Of a stretch of 64,000 nucleotides of DNA, positions 1 to 15,561 are shown piece by piece (positions within the stretch are counted from its first letter, which is position 1; each line of letters opens with the position of its first letter). The notes under the pieces are model-generated. The model had not been told where the DNA came from. It did no database searches and saw only the letters and a list, made by a program, of their open reading frames with translations. Made by a program: the position numbers and the translations under genes. The DNA is from Hemibagrus wyckioides. Its lineage: Eukaryota; Chordata; Actinopteri; Siluriformes; Bagridae. The stretch covers positions 22,949,736 through 23,013,735 of the forward strand of contig NC_080731.1 in NCBI RefSeq assembly GCF_019097595.1, written 5' to 3'.

Positions 1-3000
1 GTCATTACAGAGTGTTATCTCACCGTGACTGGTCATTACAGAGAGTTATCTCACCCTGACTGGTCATTACAGAGTGTTATCTCACAGTGACTGGTCATTA
101 CAGAGAGTTATCTCACCCTGACTGGTCATTACAGAGAGTTATCTCACCCTGACTGATCATTACAGAGAGTTATCTCACAGTGACTGGTCATTACAGAGAG
201 TTATCTCACCCTGACTGGTCATTACAGAGAGTTATCTCACCCTGACTGGTCATTACAGAGAGTTATCTCACTGGGACTGGTCATTACAGAGTGTTATCTC
301 ACCCTGACTGGTCATTAAAGACTGTTATCTCACCCTGACTGGTCATTACAGAGAGTTATCTCACCCTGACTGGTCATTACAGAGAGTTATCTCACCCGGA
401 TTGGTCATTACAGAGAGTTATCTCACCGTGACTGGTCATTACAGAATGTTATCTCACCCTGACTGGTCATTACACAGAGTTATCTCACCCTGACTGGTCA
501 TTACAGAGAGTTATCTCACCGTGACTGGTCATTACAGAGTGTTATCTCACCCTGACAGGTCATTACAGAGAGTTATCTCACCCTGATTGGTCATTACAGA
601 GAGTTATCTCACCGTGACTGGGCATTACAGAGTGTTATCTCACCCTGACTGGTCATTACAGACTGTTATCTCACCCTGACTGGTCATTACAGAGTGTTAT
701 CTCACCGTGACTGGTCATTACAGAGAGTTATCTCATAGTGACTGGTCATTACAGAGAGTTATCTCACAGTGACTGGTCATTACAGAGAGTTATCTCACAG
801 TGACTGGTCATTACAGAGAGTTATCTCATAGTGACTGGTCATTAGAGAGAGTTATCTCACAGTGACTGGTCATTACAGAGAGTTATCTCATAGTGACTGG
901 TCATTACAGAGAGTTATCTCACCGTGACTGGTCATTACAGAGAGTTATCTCACCGTGACTGGTCATTACAGAGAGTTATCTCACAGTGACTGGTCATTAC
1001 AGAGAGTTATCTCACAGTGACTGGTCATTACAGAGTGTTATCTCACCGTGACTGGTCATTACAGAGTGTTATCTCACCGTGACTGGTCATTACAGAGAGT
1101 TATCTCACCCTGACTGGTCATTACAGAGAGTTATCTCACCGTGACTGGTCATTACAGAGTATTATCTCACCGTGACTGGTCATTACAGAGAGTAATCTCA
1201 CCCTGACTGGTCATTACAGATAGTTATCTCACCGTGACTGGTCATTACAAAGAGTTATCTCACCGTGACTGGTCATTACAGAGAGCTATCTCACTGGGAC
1301 TGGTCATTACAGAGAGTTATCTCACCTTGACTGGTCATTTCAGAGTGTTATCTCACCCTGACTGGTCATTACAGACTGTTATCTCACCGTGACTGGTCAT
1401 TACAGTGTGTTATCTCAACCTGACTGGTCATTACAGAGAGTTATCTCACCCTGATTGGTCATTACAGAGAGTTATCTCACCTTGACTGGTCATTACAGAA
1501 TGTTATCTCACCTTGACTGGTCATTACAGAATGTTATCTCACCCTGACTGGTCATTACAGAGTGTTATCTCACAGTGACTCGTCATTACAGAGTGTTATC
1601 TCACCGTGACTGGTCATTACAGAGAGTTATCTCACCCTGACTGGTCATTACAGAGTGTTATCTCACCCTGACTGGTCATTACAGAGAGTTATCTCACCCT
1701 GACTGGTCATTACAGAGAGTTATCTCACCGTGACTGGTCATTACAGAGAGTTATCTCACCCTGACTGGTCATTACAGAGAGTTATCTCACCCTGACTGGT
1801 CATTACAGAGAGTTATCTCACAGTGACTGGTCATTACAGAGAGTTATCTCACCCTGACTGGTCATTACAGAGTGTTATCTCACCGTGACTGGTCATTACA
1901 GAGTGTTATCTCACCGTGACTGGTCATTACAGAGAGTTATCTCACCCTGACTGGTCATTACAGAGAGTTATCTCACCCTGACTGGTCATTACAGAGAGTT
2001 ATCTCACCCTGACTGGTCATTACAGAGAGTTATCTCACTGGGACTGGTCATTACAGAGTGTTATCTCACCCTGACTGGTCATTACAGAGTGTTATCTCAC
2101 CCTGACTGGTCATTACAGAGAGTTATCTCACCCTGACTGGTCATTACAGAGAGTTATCTCACAGTGACTGGTCATTACAGAGAGTTATCTCACTGTGACT
2201 GGTCAATACAGAGAGTTCTCTCACAGTGACTGGTCATTACAGACAGTTATCTCACAGTGACTGGTCATTACAGAGTGTTATCTCACTGTGACTGCTCATT
2301 ACAGAGTGTTATCTCACCATGACTGGTCATTACAGAGAGTTATCTCAAAGTGACTGGTCATTACAGAGAGTTATCTCACAGTGACTGGTCATTACAGAGT
2401 GTTATCTCACCCTGACTGGTCATTACAGAGAGTTATCTCACAGTGACTGGTCATTACAGAGAGTTATCTCACCCTGACTGGTCATTACAGAGTGTTATCT
2501 CACAGTGACTGGTCATTACAGAGAGTTATCTCACCCTGACTGGTCATTACAGAGAGTTATCTCACCCTGACTGGTCATTACAGAGTGTTATCTCACTGTG
2601 ACTGGTCATTACAGAGAGTTCTCTCACCCTGATTGGTCATTACAGAGTGTTATCTCACCCTGACTGGTCATTACAGAGTGTTATCTCACCGTGACTGGTC
2701 ATTACAGAGTGTTATCTCACCGTGACAGGTCATTACAGAGAGTTATCTCACCCTGACTGGTCATTACAGAGAGTTGTCTCACCCTGACTGGTCATTACAG
2801 AGAGTTATCTCACCCTGACTGGTCATTACAGAGAGTTATCTCACCCTGACTGGTCATTACAGAGAGTTATCTCACAGTGACTGGTCATTACAGAGAGTTA
2901 TCTCACCCTGACTGGTCATTACAGAGAGTTATCTCACCCTGACTGGTCATTACAGAGAGTTATCTCACCCTGATTGGTCATTACAGAGAGTTATCTCACA

Positions 3001-5449
3001 GGGACTGGTCATTACAGAGTGTTATCTCACCCTGACTGGTCATTACAGACTGTTATCTCACCCTGACTGGTCATTACAGAGAGTTATCTCACCCTGACTG
3101 GTCATTACAGAGAGTTATCTCACCATGACTGGTCATTACAGAGTGTTATCTCACTGTGACTGGTCATTACAGAGAGTTATCTCACCCTGACTGGTCATTA
3201 CAGAGTGTTATCTCACCGTGACTGGTCATTACAGAGAGTTATCTCACCCTGACTGGTCATTACAGAGAGTTATCTCACCCTGACTGGTCATTACAGAGAG
3301 TTATCTCACCGTGACTGGTCATTACAGAGAGTTATCTCACCGTGACTGGTCATTACAGAGTGTTATCTCACCCTGACTGGTCATTACAGAGAGTTATCTC
3401 ACCCTGATTGGTCATTACAGAGAGTTATCTCACCCTGACTGGTCATTACAGAGAGTTATCTCACTGGGACTGGTCATTACAGAGTGTTATCTCACCCTGA
3501 CTGGTCATTACAGACTGTTATCTCACCCTGACTGGTCATTACAGAGAGTTATCTCACCCTGACTGGTCATTACAGAGAGTTATCTCACCCTGATTGGTCA
3601 TTACAGAGAGTTATCTCACAGTGACTGGTCATTACAGAATGTTATCTCACCCTGACTGGTCAATACAGAGAGTTATCTCACCCTGATTGGTCATTACAGA
3701 GAGTTATCTCACAGTGACTGGTCATTACAGAGTGTTATCTCACTGTGACTGGTCATTACAGAGTGTTATCTCACCCTGACTGGTCATTACAGAGAGTTAT
3801 CTCACCCTGACTGGTCATTACAGAGAGTTATCTCACCCTGACTGGTCATTACAGAGAGTTATCTCACCGTGACTGGTCATTACAGAGTGTTATCTCACAG
3901 TGACAGGTCATTACAGAGAGTTATCTCACCCTGATTGGTCATTACAGAGAGTTATCTCACCGTGACTGGGCATTACAGAGTGTTATCTCACCCTGACTGG
4001 TCATTACAGACTGTTATCTCACCCTGACTGGTCATTACAGAGTGTTATCTCACCGTGACTGGTCATTACAGAGAGTTATCTCACTGTGACTGGTCATTAC
4101 AGAGTGTTATCTCACTGTGACTGGTCATTACAGAGAGTTATCTCACTGGGACTGGTCATTACAGAGAGTTATCTCACCCTGACTGGTCATTACAGAGTGT
4201 TATCTCACCGTGACTGGTCATTACAGAGTGTTATCTCACCCTGACAGGTCATTACAGAGAGTTATCTCACCCTGATTGGTCATTACAGAGAGTTATCTCA
4301 CTGTGACTGGGCATTACAGAGTGTTATCTCACCCTGACTGGTCATTACAGACTGTTATCTCACCCTGACTGGTCATTACAGAGTGTTATCTCACCGTGAC
4401 TGGTCATTACAGAGAGTTATCTCACAGTGACTGGTCATTACAGAGTGTTATCTCACCCTGACTGGTCATTACAGAGTGTTATCTCACCCTGACTGGTCAT
4501 TACAGAGAGTTATCTCACCGTGACTGGTCATTACAGAATGTTATCTCACCCTGACTGGTCATTACAGAGAGTTATCTCACCCTGACTGGTCATTACAGAG
4601 AGTTATCTCACAGTGACTGGTCATTACAGAGAGTTATCTCACCCTGACTGGTCATTACAGAGAGTTATCTCACCCTGACTGGTCATTACAGAGTGTTATC
4701 TCATCCTGAAAGGTCATTACAGAGAGTTATCTCACTGGGACTGGTCATTACAGAGTGTTATCTCACCCTGACTGGTCATTACAGACTGTTATCTCACCCT
4801 GACTGGTCATTACAGAGAGTTATCTCACCCTGACTGGTCATTACAGAGAGTTATCTCACCATGACTGGTCATTACAGAGAGTTATCTCACAGTGACTGGT
4901 CATTAGAGAGTGTTATCTCACTGTGACTGGTCATTACAGAGTGTTATCTCAACGTGACTGGTCATTACAGAGTGTTATCTCACTGTGACTGGTCATTACA
5001 GAGAGTTATCTCACTGTGACTGGTCATTACAGAGAGTTATCTCACCCTGACTGGTCATTACAGAGAGTTATCTCACCCTGACTGGTCATTACAGAGAGTT
5101 ATCTCACCCTGACTGGTCATTACAGAGAGTTATCTCACCCTGACTGGTCATTACAGATAGTTATCTCACCCTGACAGGTCATTACAGAGAGTTATCTCAC
5201 CCTGACTGGGCATTACAGAGTGTTATCTCACCCTGACTGGTCATTACAGACTGTTATCTCACCCTGACTGGTCATTACAGAGAGTTATCTCACCCTGACT
5301 GGTCATTACAGAGAGTTATCTCACCATGACTGGTCATTACAGAGAGTTATCTCACAGTGACTGGTCATTACAGAGTGTTATCTCACTGTGACTGGTCATT
5401 ACAGAGTGTTATCTCACTGTGACTGGTCATTACAGAGTGTTATCTCACT

Positions 5450-6873
5450 GTGACTGGTCATTACAGAGTGTTATCTCACCGTGACTGGTCATTACAGAGA
5501 GTTATCTCACCCTGACTGGTCATTACAGAGAGTTATCTCACCGTGACTGGGCATTACAGAGAGTTATCTCACCCTGACTGGTCATTACAGAGAGTTATCT
5601 CACCCTGACTGGTCATTACAGAGAGTTATCTCACCCTGACTGGTCATTACAGAGTGTTATCTCACCATGACTGGTCATTACAGAGTGTTATCTCACTGTG
5701 ACTGGTCATTACAGAGTGTTATCTCACCGTGACTGGTCATTACAGAGAGTTATCTCACCCTGACTGGTCATTACAGAGAGTTATCTCACCGTGACTGGTC
5801 ATTACAGAGAGTAATCTCACCCTGACTGGTCATTACAGAGTGTTATCTCACCCTGACTGGTCATTACAGAGAGTTATCTCACCCTGACTGGTCATTACAG
5901 AGTGTTATCTCACCGTGACTGGTCATTACAGAGAGTTATCTCACAGTGACTGGTCATTACAGAGAGTGATCTCACCCTGACTGGTCATTACAGAGAGTTA
6001 TCTCACCCTGACTGGTCATTACAGAGAGTTCTCTCACCCTGACTGGTCATTACAGAGAGTTATCTCACAGTGACTGGTCATTAGAGAGTGTTATCTCACT
6101 GTGACTGGTCATTACAGAGTGTTATCTCAACGTGACTGGTCATTACAGAGTGTTATCTCACTGTGACTGGTCATTACAGAGTGTTATCTCACCGTGACTG
6201 GTCATTACAGAGAGTTATCTCACCCTGACTGGTCATTACAGAGAGTTATCTCACCGTGACTGGGCATTACAGAGAGTTATCTCACCCTGACTGGTCATTA
6301 CAGAGAGTTATCTCACCCTGACTGGTCATTACAGAGAGTTATCTCACCCTGACTGGTCATTACAGAGTGTTATCTCACCATGACTGGTCATTACAGAGTG
6401 TTATCTCACTGTGACTGGTCATTACAGAGTGTTATCTCACCGTGACTGGTCATTACAGAGAGTTATCTCACCCTGACTGGTCATTACAGAGAGTTATCTC
6501 ACCGTGACTGGTCATTACAGAGAGTAATCTCACCCTGACTGGTCATTACAGAGTGTTATCTCACCCTGACTGGTCATTACAGAGAGTTATCTCACCCTGA
6601 CTGGTCATTACAGAGTGTTATCTCACCGTGACTGGTCATTACAGAGAGTTATCTCACAGTGACTGGTCATTACAGAGAGTGATCTCACCCTGACTGGTCA
6701 TTACAGAGAGTTATCTCACCCTGACTGGTCATTACAGAGAGTTCTCTCACCCTCACTGGTCATTACAGAGAGTTATCTCACAGTGACTGGTCATTAGAGA
6801 GTGTTATCTCACTGTGACTGGTCATTACAGAGTGTTATCTCAACGTGACTGGTCATTACAGAGTGTTATCTCA
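5450..6873. repeat. Tandem duplication of a 713-bp block (23 monomers) inside the satellite
   Basis: Rare variants recur at a spacing of exactly 713 bp = 23 x 31: GGGCATT at 5549 and 6262, TTAGAGAG at 6081 and 6794, and GAGTGAT at 5964 and 6677. An older relative of the same block lies 38 monomers away (TTAGAGAG at 4903; GAGTGA at 7855). This shows unequal exchange or replication slippage of multi-monomer blocks rather than single monomers. The limits are approximate because flanking monomers are so similar. Confidence 0.85.
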
Positions 6874-9800
6874 CTGTGACTGGTCATTACAGAGTGTTAT
6901 CTCACCGTGACTGGTCATTACAGAGAGTTATCTCACCCTGACTGGTCATTACAGAGAGTTATCTCACAGTGACTGGTCATTACAGAGAGTTATCTCACCC
7001 TGACTGGTCATTACAGAGAGTTATCTCACCCTGACTGGTCATTACAGACTGTTATCTCACCCTGACAGGTCATTACAGAGAGTTATCTCACTGGGACTGG
7101 TCAATACAGAGTGTTATCTCACCCTGACTGGTCATTACAGACTGTTATCTCACCCTGACTGGTCATTACAGAGAGTTATCTCACCCTGACTGGTCATTAC
7201 AGAGAGTTATCTCACCATGACTGGTCATTACAGAGAGTTATCTCACAGTGACTGGTCATTACAGAGTGTTATCTCACTGTGACTGGTCATTACAGAGTGT
7301 TATCTCACTGTGACTGGTCATTACAGAGTGTTATCTCACTGTGACTGGTCATTACAGAGTGTTATCTCACCGTGACTGGTCATTACAGAGAGTTATCTCA
7401 CCCTGACTGGTCATTACAGAGAGTTATCTCACCGTGACTGGTCATTACAGAGAGTTATCTCACCCTGACTGGTCATTACAGAGAGTTATCTCACCCTGAC
7501 TGGTCATTACAGAGAGTTATCTCACCCTGACTGGTCATTACAGAGTGTTATCTCACCATGACTGGTCATTACAGAGTGTTATCTCACTGTGACTGGTCAT
7601 TACAGAGTGTTATCTCACCGTGACTGGTCATTACAGAGAGTTATCTCACCCTGACTGGTAATTACAGAGAGTTATCTCACCGTGACTGGTCATTACAGAG
7701 AGTAATCTCACCCTGACTGGTCATTACAGAGTGTTATCTCACCCTGACTGGTCATTACAGAGAGTTATCTCACCCTGACAGGTCATTACAGAGTGTTATC
7801 TCACCGTGACTGGTCATTACAGAGAGTTATCTCACAGTGACTGGTCATTACAGAGAGTGATCTCACCCTGACTGGTCATTACAGAGAGTTATCTAACAGT
7901 GACTGGTCATTACAGAGTGTTATCTCACCGTGACTGGTCATTACAGAGAGTAATCTCACAGTGACTGGTCATTACAGAGTGTTATCTCACCGTGACTGGT
8001 CATTACAGAGAGCTATCTCACTGGGACTGGACATTACAGAGAGTTATCTCACAGTGACTGGTCATTACAGAGAGTTATCTCACTGTGACTGGTCATTACA
8101 GAGTGTTATCTCACAGTGACTGGTCATTACAGAGAGTTATCTCACAGTGACTGGTCATTACAGAGTGTTATCTCACCCTGACTGGTCATTACAGAGTGTT
8201 ATCTCACCGTGACTGGTCATTACAGAGAGTTCTCTCACCCTGACTGGTCATTACAGAGAGTTATCTCACCCTGACTGGTCATTACAGAGAGTTATCTCAC
8301 CCTGACTGGTCATTACAGAGAGTTATCTCACAGTGACTGGTCATTACAGAGAGTTATCTCACCCTGTCTGGTCATTACAGAGAGTTATCTCACCCTGACT
8401 GGTCATTACAGACTGTTATCTCACCCTGACAGGTCATTACAGAGAGTTATCTCACTGGGACTGGTCATTACAGAGTGTTATCTCACCCTGACTGGTCATT
8501 ACAGACTGTTATCTCACCCTGACTGGTCATTACAGAGAGTTATCTCACCCTGACTGGTCATTACAGAGAGTTATCTCACCATGACTGGTCATTACAGAGA
8601 GTTATCTCACAGTGACTGGTCATTACAGAGTGTTATCTCACAGTGACTGGTCATTACAGAGAGTTATCTCACCCTGACTGGTCATTACAGAGAGTTATCT
8701 CACAGTGACTGGTCATTACAGAGAGTTATCTCACCCTGACTGGTCATTACAGAGAGTTTTCTCACAGTGACTGGTCATTACAGGGAGATATCTCACCCTG
8801 ACTGGTCATTACAGAGTGTTATCTCACAGTGACTGGTCATTACAGAGAGTTATCTCACCATGACTGGTCATTACAGAGAGTTATCTCACCCTGACTGGTC
8901 ATTACAGAGTGTTATCTCACAGTGACTGGTCATTACAGAGAGTTATCTCACCATGACTGGTCATTACAGAGAGTTATCTCACCCTGACTCGTTATTACAG
9001 AGAGTTATCTCAACGTGACTGGTCATTACAGAGTGTTATCTCACAGTGACTGGTCATTACAGAGAGTTATCTCACCCTGACTGGTCATTACAGAGAGTTT
9101 TCTCACAGTGACTGGTCATTACAGAGAGTTATCTCACCCTGACTGGTCATTACAGAGTGTTATCTCACAGTGACTGGTCTTTATAGAGAGTTATCTCACC
9201 ATGACTGGTCATTACAGAGAGTTATCTCACCCTGACTGGTTATTACAGAGAGTTATCTCAACGTGACTGGTCATTACAGAGTGTTATCTCACAGTGACTG
9301 GTTATTACAGAGAGTTATCTCACCCTGACTGGTCATTACAGAGAGTTATCTCACCCTGACTGGTCATTACAGAGTGTTATCTCACAGTGACTGGTCATTA
9401 TAGAGAGTTATCTCACAGTGACTGGTCATTACAGAGAGTTATCTCACCCTGACTGGTCATTACAGAGAGTTATCTCACCCTGACTGGTCATTACAGAGTG
9501 TTATCTCACCCTGACTGGTCATTACAGAGAGTTATCTCACCCTGACTGGTCATTACAGAGAGTTATCTCAACGTGACTGGTCATTACAGAGTGTTATCTC
9601 ACCCTGATTGGTCATTACAGAGAGTTATCTCACCATGACTGGTCATTACAGAGTGTTATCTCACCCAGATTGGTTATTACAGAGTGTTATCTCAGCGTGA
9701 CTCGTCATTACAGGGAGTTTTCTCACAGTGACTGGTCATTACAGAGAGTTATCTCACCCTGACTGGTCATTATAGAGAGTTATCTCACAGTGACTGGTCA

Positions 9801-12800
9801 TTACAGAGAGTTATCTCACCCTGACTGGTCATTCCAGAGAGTTATCTCACCCTGACTGGTCATTACAGAGAGTTTTCTCACAGTGACTGGTCATTACAGA
9901 GAGTTATCTCACCCTGACTGGTCATTACAGAGTGTTATCTCACCATGACTGGTCATTACAGAGTGTTAGCTCACAGTGATTGGTCATTACATAGAGTTAT
10001 CTCATAGTGACTGGTCATTACAGAGTGTTATCTCACCATGACTGGTCATTACAGAGAGTTATCTCACAGTGACTGGTCATTTTCAGAGAGTTATCTCATA
10101 GTGACTGGTCATTACAGAGTGTTATCTCACCCTGACTGGTCATTACAGAGTGTTATCTCACCGTGACTGGTCATTACAGAGAGTTATCTCACCCTGACTG
10201 GTCATTATAGAGAGTTATCTCACAGTGACTGGTCGTTACAGAGAGTTATCTCACCCTGACTGGTCATTACAGAGTGTTATCTCACCGTGACTGGTCATTA
10301 CAGAGAGTTATCTCACAGTGACTGGTCATTACAGAGAGTTATCTCACCGTGACTGGTCATTACAGAGAGTTATTTCACAGTGACTGGTCATTACAGAGTG
10401 TTATCTCACCATGACTGGTCATTACAGAGAGTTATCTCACAGTGACTGGTCATTACAGAGAGTTATCTCACCCTGACTGGTCATTACAGAGAGTTATCTC
10501 AACGTCACTGGTCATTACAGAGTGTTATCTCACCCTGATTGGTCATTACAGAGTGTTATCTCACCTTGACTGGTCATTACAGAGTGTTATCTCTTCGTGA
10601 CTGGTCATTACAGAGTGTTATCTCACTGTGACTGGTCATTACAGAGAGTTCTCTCACCCTGACTGGTCATTACAGAGTGTTATCTCACCCTGACTGGTCA
10701 TTACAGAGAGTTATCTCAACGTGACTGGTCATTACAGAGTGTCATCTCACCCTGATTGGTCATTACAGAGAGTTATCTCACCATGACTGGTCATTACAGA
10801 GAGTTATCTCACCCTGACTGGTCATTACAGAGTGTTATCTCACCGTGACTGGTCATTACAGAGAGTTATCTCATCCTGACTGGTCTTTACAGAGAGTTAT
10901 CTCACCCTGACTGGTCATTACAGAGAGTTATCTCACCCTGACTGGTCATTACAGAGAGTTATCTCATAGTGACTGGTCATTACAGAGTGTTTTCTCACCC
11001 TGACTGGTCATTACAGAGTGTTATCTCACCCTGACTGGTCATTAAAGAGAGTTTTCTCACAGTGACTGGACATTACAGAGAGTTCTCTCTTTACCTGACT
11101 AGTCATTTCAGAGAGTTTTCTCACAGTGACTGGTCATTACAGAGAGTTATCTCACCCTGACTGGTCATTACAGAGTGTTATCTCACCGTGACTGGTCATT
11201 ACAGAGCGTTCTCTCACCCTGACTGGTCATTACAGAGAGTTTTCTCACAGTGACTGGTCATTACAGAGAGTTATCTCACCCTGACTGGTCATTACAGAGT
11301 GTTATCTCACCCTGACTGGTCATTACAGAGAGTTATCTCACCCTGACTGGTCATTACAGAGTGTTATCTCACCGTGACTGGTCATTACAGAGTGTTATCT
11401 CACCGTGACTGGTCATTACAGAGTGTTATCTCACAGTGACTGGTCATTACAGAGAGTTATCTCATAGTGACTGGTCATTACAGAGAGTTATCTCATAGTG
11501 ACTGGTCATTACAGAGTGTTATCTCACCCTGACTGGTCATTACAGAGTGTTATCTCACCGTGACTGGTCATTACAGAGAGTTATCTCACCCTGACTGGTC
11601 ATTATAGAGAGTTATCTCACAGTAACTGGTCTTTACAGAGAGTTATCTCACCCTGACTGGTCATTACAGAGTGTTATCTCACCGTGACTGGTCATTACAG
11701 AGAGTAATCTCACAGTGACTGGTCATTACAGAGAGTTATCTCACCGTGACTGGTAATTACAGAGAGTTATCTCACAGTGACTGGTCATTACAGAGTGTTA
11801 TCTCACCGTGACTGGTCATTACAGAGAGTTATCTCACAGTGACTGGTCATTACAGTGTGTTATCTCACCGTGACTGGTCATTACAGAGAGTTATCTCACT
11901 GGGACTGGTCATTACAGAGAGATCTCTCACCCTGACTGGTCATTACAGAGAGTTATCTCACCCTGACTGGTCATTACAGAGAGTTATCTCACCCTGACTG
12001 GTCATTACAGAGTGTTATTTCACTGTGACTGGTCATTACAGAGAGTTATCTCACCGGGACTGGTCATTACAGAGAGTTATCTCACAGTGACTGGTCATTA
12101 CAGAGAGTTATCTCATAATGATTGGTCATTACAGAGTTATCTCACAGTGACTGGTCATTAGAGAGTGTTATCTCACCCTGACTGGTCATTACAGAGTGTT
12201 ATCTCACAATGACTGGTCATTACAGAGAGTTATCTCACAGTGACTGGTCATTACAGAGAGTTATCTCACCGTGACTGGTCATTACAGAGTGTTATCTCAC
12301 TGTGACTGGTCATTACAGAGTGTTATCTCACAGTGACTGGTCATTACAGAGAGTTATGTCACAGTGACTGGTCATTACAGAGAGATATCTCACAGTTACT
12401 GGTCATTACAGAGAGGTATCTCACCGTGACTGGTCATTACAGAGAGTTATCTCACTCTGACTGGTCATTACAGAGAGTTATCTCACAGTGACTGGTCATT
12501 ACAGAGAGTTATCTCACAGTGACTGGTCATTACAGAGAGTTCTCTCACCCTGACTGGTCATTACAGAGTGTTATCTCACCCTGACTGGTCATTACAGAGA
12601 GTTATCTCAACGTGACTGGTCATTACAGAGTGTTATCTCACCCTGATTGGTCATTACAGAGAGTTCTCTCACAGTGACTGGTCATTACAGAGAGTTATCT
12701 CACCCTGACTGGTCATTACAGAGTGTTATCTCACAGTGACTGGTCATTACAGAGAGTTATCTCACCCTGACTGGTCATTACAGAGTGTTATCTCACAGTG

Positions 12801-15561
12801 ACTGGTCATTATAGAGAGTTATCTCACAGTGACTGGTCATTACAGAGAGTTATCTCACACTGACTCATCATTACAGAGAGTTATATCACCCTGACTGGTC
12901 ATTACAGAGTGTTATCTCACAGTGACTGGTCATTACAGAGAGTTATCTCACCCTGACTGGTCATTACAGAGTGTTATCTCACAGTGACTGGTCATTACAG
13001 AGAGTTTTCTCACAGTGACTGGTCAATACAGAGAGTTCTCTCACCCTGACTGGTCATTACAGAGAGTTATCTCACCCTAACTGGTCATTATAGAGAGTTT
13101 TCTCACCCTGACTGGTTATTACAGAGAGTTATCTCACTGTGACTGGTCATTACAGAGTGTTATCTCACAGTGACTGGTCATTACAGAGAGTTATCTCACC
13201 CTGACTGGTCATTACAGAGAGTTTTCTCACAGTGACTGGTCATTACAGAGAGTTATCTCACCCTGACTGGTCATTACAGAGTGTTATCTCACAGTGACTG
13301 GTCATTACAGAGAGTTATCTCACCATGACTGGTCATTACAGAGAGTTATCTCACCCTGACTGGTTATTACAGAGAGTTATCTCAACGTGACTGGTCATTA
13401 CAGAGTGTTATCTCACAGTGACTGGTTATTACAGAGAGTTATCTCACCCTGACTGGTCATTACAGAGAGTTATCTCACCCTGACTGGTCATTACAGAGAG
13501 TTTCTCACCCTGACTGGTCATTACAGAGTGTTATCTCACAGTGACTGGTCATTATAGAGAGTTATCTCACAGTGACTGGTCATTACAGAGAGTTATCTCA
13601 CCCTGACTGGTCATTACAGAGAGTTATCTCACCCTGACTGGTCATTACAGAGAGTTATCTCACCCTGACTGGTCATTACAGAGTGTTATCTCACCCTGAT
13701 TGGTCATTACAGAGAGTTATCTCACCCTGACTGGTCATTATAGAGAGTTATCTCACCCTGACTGGTCATTACAGAGTGTTATCACACAGTGACTGGTCAT
13801 TACAGAGAGTTATCTCACCATGACTGGTCATTACAGAGAGTTATCTCACCCTGACTGGTTATTACAGAGAGTTATCTCAACTTGACTGGTCATTACAGAG
13901 AGTTATCTCACAGTGACTGGTCATTACAGAGAGTTCTCTCACCCTGGCTGGTCATTACAGAGAGTTATCTCACCCTGACTGGTCATTACAGAGAGTTATC
14001 TCACCCTGACTGGTCATTACAGAGAGTTATCTCACCCTGACTGGTCATTACAGAGAGTTATCTCATCCTGACTGGTCTTTACAGAGAGTTATCTCACCCT
14101 GACTGGTCATTACAGAGTGTTATCTCACCCTGACTGGTCATTACAGAGAGTTATCTCACCCTGACTGGTCATTACAGAGAGTTATCTCAACGTGACTGGT
14201 CATTACAGAGTGTTATCTCACCCTGATTGGTCATTACAGAGAGTTATCTCACCATGACTGGTCATTACAGAGTGTTATCTCACCCAGATTGGTCATTACA
14301 GAGTGTTATCTCACCGTGACTGGTCATTACAGGGAGTTTTCTCACAGTGACTGGTCATTACAGAGAGTTATCTCACCCTGACTGGTCATTACAGAGAGTT
14401 ATCTCACAGTGACTGGTCATTACAGAGAGTTATCTCACCCTGACTGGTCATTACAGAGAGTTTTCTCACAGTGACTGGTCATTACAGAGAGTTATCTCAC
14501 CCTGACTGGTCATTACAGAGTGTTGTCTCACAGTGACTGGTCATTACAGAGAGTTATCTCACCATGACTGGTCATTACAGAGAGTTATCTCACCCTGACT
14601 GGTCATTACAGAGTGTTATCTCACAGTGACTGGTCATTACAGAGAGTTATCTCACCATGACTGGTCATTACAGAGAGTTATCTCACCCTGACTGGTCATT
14701 ACAGAGAGTTTTCTCACAGTGACTGGTCATTACAGAGAGTTATCTCACCCTGACTGGTCATTACAGAGTGTTATCTCACAGTGACTGGTCATTACAGAGA
14801 GTTATCTCACCATGACTGGTCATTACAGAGAGTTATCTCACCCTGACTGGTTATTACAGAGAGTTATCTCAACGTGACTGGTCATTACAGAGTGTTATCT
14901 CACAGTGACTGGTTATTACAGAGAGTTATCTCACCCTGACTGGTCATTACAGAGAGTTATCTCACCCTGACTGGTCATTACAGAGAGTTATCTCACCCTG
15001 ACTGGTCATTACAGAGTGTTATCTCACAGTGACTGGTCATTATAGAGAGTTATCTCACAGTGACTGGTCATTACAGAGAGTTATCTCATCCTGACTGGTC
15101 ATTACAGAGAGTTATCTCACCCTGACTGGTCATTACAGAGAGTTATCTCACCCTGACTGGTCATTACAGAGTGTTATCTCACCCTGATTGGTCATTACAG
15201 AGAGTTATCTCACCCTGACTGGTCATTACAGAGAGTTATCTCACCCTGACTGGTCATTACAGAGTGTTATCTCACAGTGACTGGTCATTACAGAGAGTTA
15301 TCTCACCATGACTGGTCATTACAGAGAGTTATCTCACCCTGACTGGTTATTACAGAGAGTTATCTCAACTTGACTGGTCATTACAGAGAGTTATCTCACA
15401 GTGACTGGTCATTACAGAGAGTTCTCTCACCCTGGCTGGTCATTACAGAGAGTTATCTCACCCTGACTGGTCATTACAGAGAGTTATCTCACCCTGACTG
15501 GTCATTACAGAGAGTTATCTCACCCTGACTGGTCATTACAGAGTGTTATCTCACCCTGACT

